DNA from: Lunularia cruciata
Taxonomy: Eukaryota; Streptophyta; Marchantiopsida; Lunulariales; Lunulariaceae
NCBI GenBank assembly: GCA_948567375.1
Contig: OX419757.1
Location: forward strand, 48,109,665 to 48,173,664
Direction: 5' to 3'
Length of the DNA stretch: 64,000 nucleotides
Shown here: piece after piece, positions 23,225-35,000 of the stretch
Position numbering within the stretch: position 1 is the stretch's first letter
Layout: every line of letters begins with the position of its first letter
Translations under genes and position numbers: made by a program
The notes under the pieces: model-generated
Database searches by the model: none
The model's input: the letters and a program-made list of their open reading frames with translations, nothing else
Told to the model about the DNA's origin: nothing

Positions 23225-23895
23225 TTATCTTAGAGATCGCAGTTGGTACGTCATGCTCATGAGGAGCTAAGACATTTTGGAGTAAAATGCACATACACAT
23301 TACTCTAGTGTCATTATTGGTGGTGCAACATATAGACCAATGTACAATAGTTTGATGATAGATGTGTGGTTTTTGACCAAGTTAGAGCATCAATTAATGC
23401 TCCTATGGCATGGTCACACCCATTACCTATCATGGAGTTAGGTTACCACTGGAGTTTGGATTTTGTTGGACCTTTATCATTGATTGTGAGACTATAATAT
23501 GATGTGTTGGTTATGGTGGAGCACTTCTCCAAGTGGATTGAGTTGGTGGTACTTCTTGAAAAATCTAGTGAAGGGATAACTTACTTATTCTTAGTTCAAA
23601 TCCTTTAGTCATTTTGGTGCACGAATTGAGGTTTTGATTGATCAAGGTACAAAGTTCTTGGGAGACTTTTAGGTCTTGTTTGGCAAGGCCTTCATTGATT
23701 ACCACACTACCTCTTGAGATCACCTTGCAGCAGATGGCCTAGCAAAGAGAGTGGCTCAAACGATGAAGAGAAGATTGCATAAATATGGTTGGGAAAGAAG
23801 CCACTTGCAAGATTGGGATCTCCAATTATCTTGGTTGGCTATGGGCTATCAATTCAGCCGGCAAGCTTCCTTATCATTCTTCTCTCATTAATTTC
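23225..23895 (+). pseudogene. Integrase remnant, copy C
   Basis: Plus-strand equivalent of F 47,895-48,560, from the HAHEEL.HFG zinc-binding start (near 23,250) through LDFVGPL (near 23,460), the DQGTKFLG core (near 23,640) and the GL.KRVAQT-like helix (near 23,735, with Glu apparently changed) to the end of the core. Stops and substitutions are frequent. Confidence 0.65.
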
Positions 23896-24216
23896 TACTC
23901 TATGGACTAGATCTAGATTCTGCCTATAGCCATTCATCATAATGCTATTGTAGTTTTATGATGATCCAAACATATGGATAAGTGCATGTTCTCATCAAGA
24001 AGAGATCTTTTGGAGAATGATGCCAATAGCATTCGAGAACTTAATGATTGCTCAACATAAGATACTTTATGCTATGCTATTATTCAAGGAGGAGGTTATA
24101 GATCGTTGATCCATCAATTTATATGTATATCTACAACAAATTGCATTGATGATGCTTGATGTGACTACAGGTTGCACTATCTTGAGAGTGCATAAGTTTT
24201 TCCTTTCAAAGTCCTC

Positions 24217-24408
24217 ATGTTGGAAGGATGGGATGGTGTTTTTTGGAAAGATCATGTGCACAATTGTGCATCATGTCACCTTCCAAACATTGATTGCCCT
24301 AGGAATCCAAGCTTAGCAACTGTATATGCAAGCTTGCGGTGTATGTTATGTGGCTCTTTTGGTAGAGTTGCTACTATCTTGGTGTGTGATAGTTGTTCAA
24401 GTGGATGA
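24217..24408 (+). pseudogene. PHD-finger remnant, copy C
   Basis: The open stretch keeps NCASCHLPNID, then CMLCGSFG and CDSC; a stop replaces the next residues and the second half is unreadable. It confirms that the PHD module belongs to the element family and not to one insertion. Confidence 0.65.
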
Positions 24409-24636
24409 AAATGGTATGTTTTATTCCTATAGTCACAATGATTCTTCAATGTCAATGTCTATATATTTGAACTATAGCTAGTTCACTCTTTATGTGATAT
24501 AGATTGCAGACAAGCAAGTAATGATGGGACTCAATAGTACATAGTCTGTTGGTCTTTGCCCACCATATGCATATCATATAGTTGGAGTAGATGGCTATCT
24601 AGAGTTAGAGGGATTAACTACAAACTAAGGAGATGA

Positions 24637-25255
24637 TTGTGGTACTTTAGAGTTCATGTATGACTTATGTATGAGTTGTGCTTCTATAGTGTATAATGTT
24701 AACAACAATGTATGTTGTGTAATGATCTATATATGCATGAAAATTGTTTAGACATTTGTAGTGCCAAAGCTACAAACGTTGGAGTAATATCTTGGTGGTT
24801 AGAGTTACATTAGTTGTTGCTCAAAGATTACTTAGTGGCAGCCAGATTTTGTATTATGGCTATTGATCACAATGTTAGACTCACCATCACTTGCACCATT
24901 TGCATAGTCAAATGTGCAATCAACAATACCGTTAGGGTTGAAGATGTAGGTCGAGCAGAGGGGTATATCTTTGAAGTGCGATTCCAAGAAGCTCATTTCT
25001 TTGATGTTAGTTTTTGAGTTTCTAACTCTGTTGGTTAGCATCACTTAAAATCTTTAACTAGAGTTGGATATAGTTTTATTGTAATTAGTGTTTATTGTTA
25101 ATACATTATTAAGTTGTCTATTGAATTTTGATCCAAATTGAACCGTGATTTGAATATAAATTGAACTAATTATTATCATATTTTAGAATTCACGTATGAA
25201 TTCTGCTTCTATAAGGTATATTATAAATATATATAGTATGGATATTTACACCGAA
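24637..25255 (+). repeat. 3' LTR of copy C with flanking 106-bp units
   Basis: The first unit runs about 24,637-24,742 ('ttgtggtactttagagttcatgtatgac...'). LTR body follows from about 24,745, with 'caccatttgcatagtcaaatgtgcaatcaac' and 'gttggttagcatcactt'. A decayed second unit is at about 25,180-25,255 ('ttttagaattcacgtatgaattctgcttctataaggtata'). The arrangement is the same as in A, E and F. Confidence 0.65.
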
Positions 25256-25581
25256 AAATTTGTGTGAGCCTATCTAAATAACGATTCAACATCATCTTGG
25301 CGACGGTGGTGCCTTTCACTCACGCATATTCATCGTCTCTTTTATAGAGGAGAAGCACACCAGAGAAGAAGTCAAAGTCAAAGCTATGGGAGTTGTCATT
25401 GTACGCACCTCTTTTGAGACACCGAATTGAGAAGTACTCGACTTGGTAGATGTTTCATTGAAATGAACCTCGTTAACCGAGATCATGAGTGCAATCTCGA
25501 TATCTTCGTTAATTATTATGGGAGAAGCTGTGGTTAAGACTAACCAATCATATAATTTTACAATGTTATGGTTCTCAGATG

Positions 25582-26186
25582 AGATTGCTCTTGTTACCAC
25601 GAAAAGCGGCTTTGGTTTCATACGACCCAAATCAAACATGCTTTCTATATCCAAACATCGCTGAGGAATGAGTAGCAACTAGCTCGGCAAAAGAATCAAT
25701 CATGGAATGACATATTTTTTCTTATGGAGGACATTGCTCTTGTTACCATCGAAAGCGGCTTTTGGTTCCACACGATCAGAATCATATTTGTTTCTAATTC
25801 AAACATCAAAACGTTGTTTGCGAGGAATGATTATAAACTAGTTCAGCTGTCGGTGTTTAGACCTATGAATCAACAGAAATATAGAAATCTCCTGTTTCTG
25901 TTTCTCTGATGGAGGGCAATGGTTTCGTTACCACGATAAGCGGTTTGGTCCCACTCGAGCTTAATCAAACATGTCTCAAATCTAAACGTCCAAACATTGT
26001 TTGCGAACTAGTGGTTATACTAGCTCGGCGGTTGGTATTTGGACGTACGATTCGATCACACTATTCAGAACTTTCCTGTTTTTCTGATGTAGGACATTGC
26101 TTTAGTTGCCACAAAATTTATCTTCGGCTCCAGAATCAAACATGTTTTTAATTCCGACCATACTCTAGTTAGTTCGCCGAGGAAGG
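25582..26186 (+). repeat. Tandem repeat of about 150-185-bp units (four imperfect copies)
   Basis: Unit starts are near 25,582, 25,727, 25,911 and 26,090, each opening with a form of 'aggacattgctcttgttaccacgaaaagcgg' and followed by 'tca.acatg.ttctaattc.aacat'. Later units add 'ctagctcggc.gttggt.tttaga' and 'tcctgtttttctgatg'. Open frames inside the units are short and not conserved between them. They lie at the border of the TE block and the gene island. Confidence 0.8.
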
Positions 26187-29100
26187 AGGATAATCTGGTG
26201 TAAGTGGCTGATTGGCTCGGAAGTAAAGTGGCTCCCTACATTCGAAAAATCCATTGCAACCGGGATACCGTAGCATCGGATGTTCTCCAGTGCTTTCACT
26301 GCTGGTTACTCGACACCAACACGCGTCTCGCGCTTGTTAGGTGAAGCAGATTTGGGAAACCAATAGTACATGCGAAATTACTCCTTGAACTTGGTGTGAT
26401 CATTTTCTCTGGTTGTATTTGTTCCGGAGCATCAGATCACCCGATCACCCGGACCTGAAAGGACAGGCAAGCTACACAGAAAGGAAAATACAGGAGATCT
26501 CGTGGTCGATCGTGTTTTTGCCCTCATGAATGAGAAGGTATTAACACCTGGTCACCTGGCTCAGACAGGTGCCTCGGTTTGTGGCTAAAGGTCATGATGG
26601 AAAAGAGAACGCTCAACTTGCAATCCAGTGTAAGGTATGATCTTATCAAATCGGTGTCCATGGAGGCTTGCGTATCTCCCTTCACCTCCAAACGTCTGTG
26701 GGCGGGAGTGAGAGGCGGATACAAACATTTCCATAGAAACACCTCGCAGCAAAGTCATGTGGTTGACGAATTCCGAAATATGCTAAACATGAACATTTGT
26801 AGATGCAAGAGACAATCCGAGAAGAACATCAGACAAATCTTAGAAACTAGGGGTAGGGATGGGGTCCTTCTTGCCTCCCCTAAAGAGGCGTAACAGCGAT
26901 TCCACCTGGAAGGCATAGCTATTTGGCAGGAACCATACGCCCTCCTATGTCTCTGTATGCACGTGGATGAGATCACAAAGCATTCAATTTATTGGCACCT
27001 GAACGGATGGTCCAATATATCAAAAGCTTAGCCCCATGTTACCTTTTTTGTCTCTCCCTTGTACGGCTTGATGGGGTTTTCCCATCCTTCGTTTTTCCTA
27101 CGCGGTCGCCTTTCACACATATATCAAAAGCACTAAAGCCAATTTGCCAATGTGAACCAATTAATGCTCAGTCGTTTACTGGTCTTCTTCGACTGGTTGA
27201 TCGTTGGAAAAGGTCCTTATAGGGTGCTCTAAGCAGTTTCAAGCGCATGATGTTTAGCCCAGAAATTAATGTCTTGTAACAAGTTTGATGTCAAGCTGCC
27301 AGGTTTGCAAATCTCCAGATTATTTGTCAAGTCTTCATATTAACATCTGCTCCGAAGCTTCTTCTTGATACGAAATCGTGGCTAACGTAGTGCATTAATA
27401 TTTGTCCGATTCTTGCCTCATGAAGCTGCTCGTCTTTAGCATCTTGTAAAGGAGTCATAGGAATAAAACCTCGTCACGTAGCTGTGTTTGGTGGAGGGGT
27501 CAGAGAACCACTTCAGAACAGACCTGTGCCGCGTGTGTTGCATTGTTGGATAGCACTGCAATTCCCTTTCACGAGATCGCTTTTACCACGGTCGGATATG
27601 TAATGAGTGCTGCGCGACTTTTACTCGAACCCAGGAAACATGATAGGCAATGCATCTTGAATCGCAACGTCTCACCTCTTGACGGCCAGGTAGGAGTGCT
27701 TAGGTGGCAGAAAAATCAACAAGGATTTGTCCTCCTCATATTCGACTCCTGCTGCGTCAGGGCGAAATCATGCGTCTATTCATCCTATGAAAGTGGGAAC
27801 GAGTTCCAAAATATTCGCTTATTCTATGAAACTGGAGCATACCTCAGCCGTGACTCAACCTAAAGCGTCGATTCTGAACTTTGCAATCTGCTCTGATCCG
27901 CGACAATCGGACTCGAAACAAAAGTACGATAGCAGACTGCCGTAAGCATCTCATGATCACCATTAACAACAGACCTGGTTCTTCTAAGCTCCAGGCAATG
28001 ACCACTACTGGCGATATGTACAACAAATTGAGGTTCTGACGTTAACTGGTGGTCGACTGACCCTACACCACGAGTTCGTGTGTAACGAACACCGTAGATG
28101 CAGCATCTTTCGCATTAATTATTTGTAAAGAAAATAGCTTAAGTAATACTAAGCAGCATCACCCAGACGGTGCGGTGTACTCATGAGAATCGCAATCAGT
28201 GAGTATTTTGGTCCGCCGTTAGAAAGGTCTCTCTACCTCTGCTAGAAAGATTTGATCCGGACTGTAGTGCCCTGAACCTCCCTCACCTTCGGCCGGAGCT
28301 CCCTCGACACGTGGTGAACTTCCTTTGCATTGATTTCAAAGGAAGAGAGTTTCAATGCAGGGACTCGAGTAGGTGACACTCTTAAATGGTAAAAATAAGT
28401 TTCTGCTTTCTTATCGCCTATGAACAGGGAATTGCCTTGCTTCCGTGTTGCAGTTGAAGCAAAGGATTGGATGAACCGATGTGTTTAATTAGAAATGCTA
28501 ATTTTCCGTACTCAGGTGCTGCTAAAAACCGTATAGGTAACATGAGCCCCACTCGTTGGACAGGTGACATGATGTAACGGGTGAACTACAGCAGAAGTCT
28601 ACCACAGATTTTGATCATCTCGGCTTGTTGTTAACGCTAGCAGAGGAAAGAAGCAAGTCGAGCATAATAGGTGCATTTCACGGCTTATCGGAGCGAACTG
28701 TCCTACACAATGTTGTTTCGCGCCTTGTTGTGGCCAAGAAAGTTCCTCTTGCATGTCGTACTCCCGGATGCGACACACATCGGATACAAGAAGGAATGGG
28801 AAGGCCCCACCATCAAAGCGAACAAGGGTCAAGAAGGGTTTAACATAAGAGGTAAAGTGGGGGTAAGCCCACCCAATAGCATCGGCATGAGAAATCTGTC
28901 CCACGATCTTAGGGAATGATTGATTTTAGGTGTAAGGCAGACCACCACCAGAACAAGAAGGAATGAAAGTGTATACAGTATTATGGGAAAGGAGAACTGT
29001 TGTGAAAGAGATGTGAGGATGCACTGCGCCAACGAAGTACAGGTCACCTCTTCTAGGGAGAGAAAGGGACCACAAACCGGAGATCATCGGAATGCGGTGA

Positions 29101-30572
29101 TTGAGTGGTGCGCTGCCAAATGTAGAAGACAACATAATTTGGGTGCAGTGAACAGTCAACCTTAACTGTCTGCTGACAATTTTGCCGGACCTTTGAGTGG
29201 TCTACAAAGAAGCTTGGAAAGAAAATTTTGCTAACATCTTTACTGGCAGCCAAATGCCAGGGTCTCGGAATTTGTACCCTTCTGTTGACAAGACGTGACC
29301 AATGGAGACATGGTCTAAGAAGCACGATCGATGACCGGATTTCCTTACAAGGGAATTGCAGGATATGTCCGCCACTTCTGCTGGAGACCACAACACAATG
29401 TCCCGAAGGTAATCGCGAACCGTTCCACAGATGCTAGCCATGCTGGCCGGCTTCTTTCTATATCGCCGTCTACCAGTTCTCCCAAGATCTAACTTTTCCC
29501 GATCTTCACTGTAATAAGGATCTAGAGTGCTGCCGAGCAAGTGATTGGATACAAGATAATCCCAAAGGAAGTGCCAGGAACGATTGCCTTCTCCCTCAAT
29601 GGTAGAGGTTTCGAGGTGTAAAAGATACCGAGTCTCTCTGTATATAACGCTTGAAAGCAGAAGAGTTGTTGGAAGTCTAAGGCGCAGCCAAGCAGAAAGA
29701 AAGACTCCAGCGTCTGTTTTACCCAGTCGCATGAGTTAGGTGAAGGTCTCGTGTAGCCACTGAGGGGACGAGTACGAGCGTAAGAAGCGAAGGGCAAGGT
29801 CATTCGTCAATAGATTGCACCATACCAGTCGCGCCGACATCCTTCGGACGTTTTGTTTGGGGCAAATTACATAACCGCGAAAAGAAGCGAAAGAATCAAG
29901 GGCATAGTGTCTCACGAGAAGCACCACCGACCCGTCGGAAGTGAGTGGGACAGCCACCCGGAAAGTGAAGGCTCGGCTTGGAGATACTCAACCTGGGAAC
30001 AATCTGTGTTGCTGCTAACCTCCCCGACAACGGAAAGCAATAGTCAGTTGCGTTACCTTACGAGAAAGGGTTGGGGGATGCTGTACAATCCGAAGTGCTG
30101 GGAAGACAGAGCAGATGACGACATGGATGAGCGAGCGCTGAAACTGTTCAGGGCAGTGGCGAAACCAGAGCGCGCTTTCCTTGCGGAGAAGTGTTGAGAT
30201 GGGAGACGTAGGACAGAACTAGAACTGGCGTAGGAGAGATCTACAGTAGATGCTGGGGGGCATTCACTAGTGTTACTACTGTACATTCTTCCTTCTGTCT
30301 TCTGTGCAAGTAGTGATAAAAGAAAGAGAGAAAGGAAGGAAAGCCCAGGTTGCCTTCCCCGGCCGCAACGCACGCTGGAAGTGAGGGAGCAGCACTGTTT
30401 GCTGATTCTTTCTTAGCGCATTATCCCAGCAAGGCTAGCGCACGGAAAGCCTAGGAAAGTGCTTTAGCGTGCAGGATCAAAACCTGCGAGCTGGCGTGGT
30501 ATCCTGCCCACGGCGCAGGACGTCGAGGAAGCGAGCTAATAAAACTACAGGGCTTGGAATTGCCGGCGAACA
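26187..30572. other. Unique, CpG-rich sequence upstream of the stress-protein gene; no gene recognised
   Basis: No match to the repeats elsewhere in the window. Frames stay open on both strands (for example 26,579-26,893 plus, 29,202-29,732 minus, 29,853-30,197 plus) because base composition is balanced. None shows a motif, a domain pattern or a frame preference that would support a gene. It may hold promoter and 5' UTR of the gene at 30,573. Confidence 0.5.
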
Positions 30573-32522
30573 ATGGACGCTCTACTTGGAGAACCACGCA
30601 CTGTCCTCATCGCGCTCGACCAAAGTCCCGGTACTTTCCGCTACCTTCGATCTGATTTCGCTCCAGAGACCGTGTGCTCTGCGTCGTGAGTATATGCTGG
30701 ACGAGAATTGCTTGATTGCTCTCGCGCAATTTCTAGCCATTTGGTGCCAACGATACCAAATAAATCCAAGATTTGCCATCCCAATAAGGAAGGAACTTTG
30801 GCGGACAGATTGATTGTTTTTGATTGTTGTCAGAATCGTAACTTAGTTCATATTGTAGGCTTGAGAGGCTAGGAGGCTAGCTTCCGTCTACCTTCAACAA
30901 GACATGCATTTTGACAGTCAGCTGAACTCTCATCAAAGTGAATAACCTCTTGTAGAATTAATCTCCATGTTTGGAATTTGAATTGATTGTCGCTGCTAGT
31001 TAGAGTTCGCTTAGGAGAGTGAGATTAGCTGGAGTAGGAAGATACGTGGTCTTGGATGCTGATTGTTAAAGCTCCTGAAAATCCACGGAGCTTTTTGCAT
31101 TCGTTCAAGTCATAGCGAATATGGACAAACCGGTTTGCGATCCGATTCATATGAGGGCGCTACTTCGCGCTAGCGGCACAAATTGAAGTGGGGGCTAGGT
31201 ATAATGCTCTGTCCTGTCATTTAGTGAGGAACGCTAAGGTGATTCGCCCTTGGAAGGTGTGTGTCATCAAGCACTCATGCAGTCATCTGCTTCTTGTGCA
31301 GGGGCGGAATGTGCTTTCGACTGGGCTGTGAAGAACTACTGCAAGCAAAACGATAGTGTGCATCTCCTTTATGTGCGACGCACCATAGATGGTTGGCTTA
31401 GCTCCTCAGACTCAGACTTACCCGCCCTTGGTGAATCATCTGGTCATTTTCCCTTGAATGCACGCAATTCAAGTAGATCTCCTGTCTGTGAGGAGTGGGA
31501 GATCCGTCAGTCATTAGGTTGGATCTAGGTTTTGCTGTCAATTTTCTGTTCTGCTGATTATTCTATTGTATGTTGCTCGTAGACCTCGGGCAATGGCGAC
31601 TTCCAGCAGATGTAGCTGCAAGAGTAGAACAAGAAGCAGAGGCAGGAGCCGCAGCCCTTCTGCAGAAGTACATCGAACGTGCCAGCCAAGCCAAGGTATT
31701 CATCTGTACATGGAATACGTCCTCCAGAAGCCCCACTAACCAGGGCCTTGATTGGATAATCCAAGATTTGGCACTGTTACCGGTGTGCTGTCTACTCTGT
31801 CCTGAACGTGCCCGAATCTGAACGCGGAGTTTTTTCTCAGTTAATGTGCAGAGGCAGGACGGTAGTTGGTGATGAACGTGAGGAGATCTGCAAAGAAGTT
31901 CTATGGGTGTGTGCAGACGTACTTATTGTTGGTAGCAGAGGACTAAACTGCGTTCAAAGGTGTGTGTGTGTGTATCTTTGCTAATACACGATGACTTTTC
32001 CAAGCACTTGCCGAGAATAGTTGTGTTTGGGAGGTTTTGAAGCCTTTAGCGTTCGCAGATTGTACTTAGAGCTTGTGCCTACATATCTGTTACATCTTCC
32101 TACGACGGATTCTATCTGTCACCAATGTGGACAAAAGTGTATGGTCTCGACATCCGTTCTTGGTTCTTTCTTCGAGGAAATGTACAACGACGATTTCTAG
32201 TAGACTTGCCAGATGAGATATGTTTGTTCATCACGTAGAGGAAGAAGATAATGTACCTGTAGCAGCCGTCTTGATGTTCTGTCGAAGTAGTCCTGCGCGG
32301 GAAGTTGTGACAATTAACTAACGGGGAAGTGGCTACTGATTGAACAGTGTTGTGCGTAGGGTATTTCTTGGCAGCGTGAGTGATTACTGCGCGAAACATT
32401 CTGCGTGTCCTGTTATCATCGTCAAACCAAATCCTTCTGTAAACAAAGGAACTGACGCCGACTCTGCCGATGCTAGCTGCGAGATGCATATTACCGGTCT
32501 TGACAATTTGGAAGATACGTAG
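30573..32522 (+). CDS. Universal stress protein (USP) family gene, five exons
   Basis: Proposed exons: 30,573-30,630; 31,302-31,517; 31,583-31,695; 31,841-31,959; 32,360-32,522. All introns are GT-AG and phases match (1, 1, 0, 2), giving 669 nt and 222 residues ending in TAG. The ATG has A at -3 and G at +4. The fold is read from RTVLIALDQSPG (first strand), AFDWAVKNYC (helix), VHLLYVRR, the helix around residues 100-129, the DVLIVGSRG strand, and the ATP-site pattern G-2x-G-9x-G-S at G160, G163, G173, S174, followed by CPVIIVK. USP proteins of this ATP-binding type are small soluble nucleotide-binding proteins tied to stress responses; the exact role cannot be read here. A Ser-rich insert (about residues 48-80) and an acidic C-terminal tail are family-variable. 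No stops or frameshifts were found. Intron 2 (65 bp) is short, so the exon 2/3 boundary is least certain. Confidence 0.88.
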
Positions 32523-35000
32523 TCACTTCACACAACTTCACGTTGCCTCATTCTATCTCGCCAAGAGTATAATCTACATAACAGTCATTCGTTTATCTGG
32601 CTAGCTGATGCAAGAAGTTAACACACAATTCCTGTAAACAACAGTCACTTTTGCATCACTAGCGTTATAACTCTCAGTCATGAATGGGATATCCCATTTT
32701 CATCATAATTCTTACAGTCATCTCTCAGGAAGATGATGCAGCACTTGATTGAGGTCTGCAAATCTTGGCTGGCAGCTGGAATCTGTTGTCAATTACTCAA
32801 TGACAAATTTTAATTGCAAATCCAATTAGCTGAACAGGGCCGTTGTCAGATCCTTCTCTCTCCCACCATCAAGTCAGTGTTATATACATGGAAGCCGGTG
32901 CAACATTGGCTGATTGCAGTTGTTCTTCTGCGTGAAGCAGGGAACTGAACCCAGACTTCATTATACAGCGTTTCTGAGCTACTTGTATAGCAAAGCAATT
33001 GTTCTTCGTAGAGAAGCATCACAGGTTAATTTAGTTTGATTCCACAGATGTATGCAGAGAAACAAACTATATTGTAACCTCTTGGAGCACTCGCAGAATT
33101 GTAGATCGTTCATGTGTGCTGGTGATGTGTTATTCAAATTCTCAGCTGAAGGTATTTGAATCACGATGTACGGAGACACCTGTGTACAATAAGTGAAATT
33201 AAATGATGTGGACAGACTTCCATGAAATAATTTTCTCCAATTTCCGCGTATTAGTGTTCCCGTGCTAAGATATGTTTCTTTGTTGACCATACAGTGCCCT
33301 GAAATGAATTTGATTTCATCTGCTAATGAAAGTCTATATCTGTAGCATGTAACTTTCTGGTTTTCTGTGTCAAGTCGTAGCTCAGTGAATTATCACGATA
33401 GTCTCCCTCCCAAGTCTTGCAATTCAGACATTTGCCTCGACTGAACTGTAACGGTTATCATTCATTTAATGGAAGAAGATTCGCTGCGCAGAAGTGGGGT
33501 GGATGGATTGTTGTAGTTTGGGCCATATATATACCTCCAGCCCACGTTGTGTTTGCTCACTCTTCGGGAGACGTCGTGTTGTTTGGATGTAGGCGGGAAC
33601 GCCCATCCAAACAGCGTCAGCGTAGACGGAGAACTCTGCTTTAACGGGTTCTTGACTAAGTTCTGAAAAAATGCTAAGACTTGGTTAACTTGCATTCCTG
33701 GTTGTAACTTTTTTATTTTCTTGGGCTGGCGGTGTGATGAAGGAAAGGCATACATCGGAGTAGTAAATTTGGGGAACTTTTCTCAGGAAATATCATTCGC
33801 AATCATTTTGTCACTCAAATCATCCGAGTGAGTGTACCATGAAGAACTTGACCTTGATTAGTTGGATCTTGAATAATTTAGTTTTAAGAAGTTTGATTTG
33901 TTAAAATAAGATCTTGAAACACAGCATTATTGACGAAGGAATGGACTTAATACTCCAATACTCATCGGAACCCTTGGAACCGACCCTTGAGGAAAATGTC
34001 GAGGTTGAGGGTGAATGTAAATGGTTAATCAAACCTGAATTTTATCTGGGCCAAACAACTTAGATTTAAACATCAAGTGTAAACATGTGACCAACCAACT
34101 TACTTGTTACTCTGAGCATCTCAAATATGACAACATAATGAAAAACTCTAAGCGAAGTTCAACGGATGGGAGTCTCTTGGATATGAGAGTGACTCGACGA
34201 TCAATCTCAATCAATAGAGTTCAGATCATCCATCTCAATCGATATCAAATTATATATCAAATTCCGTCTTGAATTGCTAATACAATGTAAGTGCTTGAGT
34301 TAGATAATACTTCTTTTCATCCAAATACTCCTTGTGCCAGCTAATATCTTGCAATTATGGGTTACTAGTAATCTCTTCACCTTGGTAATATCTCCCCAAG
34401 ACGACCATCATACCAAGAAGATGTAAGATTGGATTGAGAAGAAGTAACTAATATCGATGGAAATTATTTAGCTACTTATATAAAATAAATGAAGACAGTT
34501 TAGAGATGTCAGCTGAATTGAGTTTTAGAGAGTGAGCAAGAAGATGCTCAAGCTCTCAATACCACAATGCGAACTCAAATGATAAAGATGATAGTTTGAG
34601 TGAAAAAGTAAGTAAAAAGTAGAGTTAGAAGTAGAAGAACTAAAAGCATTGATAGTTGTAGTGCTTTATGATACATATGTGTGGTTGGAGAAGGATCAGT
34701 ATGAATAATTTATAGCTAAACTAAGCAAAACCAATAAAGCCATGGTTCTTTTTTATATAGTTGAGGTGAAAATTATGTAAAGTTAGTATTGGAATGCATC
34801 CATGTATAATGTATGTGATAGTGAAAAATTTAATATTTGGACTGTGGACCACCTTGATTTTTTTATTTGGAAATCTACATGGAATTCTTGAATTCTTAAT
34901 CTATATGTTGTGTATTTATCAAGGGAGTAGAGAATATAAGATCTAAGGAAAAACTTGATCAGATGAAGATAGAAGCCTTACCATGTTTACACATTTTAGA
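32523..35000. other. Intergenic sequence after the USP gene; no gene recognised
   Basis: It includes the likely USP 3' UTR. To about 33,800 it resembles the CpG-containing island; from there it becomes AT-rich and CpG-poor. I see no coding motif, repeat match or RNA gene. Confidence 0.5.

Larger units (their letters stand above)
21076..25255 (+). mobile_element. DP element copy C (DNMT to 3' LTR)
   Basis: Plus-strand continuation of copy B beyond the AGTTC duplication: pre-DNMT text, DNMT, pre-RT segment, RT N-terminal part, then a deletion near 23,045 that removes the YIDD box and RNase H. The pre-integrase region, integrase, PHD remnant and 3' LTR with flanking 106-bp repeats follow. Heavily mutated. 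Confidence 0.75.

Noticed and set aside
29202..29732. 176-codon open frame on the minus strand in the gene island
   Set aside because: Overlapping frames are open on the other strand and in neighbouring frames, there is no recognisable domain, and no splice or codon signal supports it.
31950..31975. GT repeat as a separate microsatellite feature
   Set aside because: Very short; it is the start of intron 4 of the USP gene and supplies its donor site.
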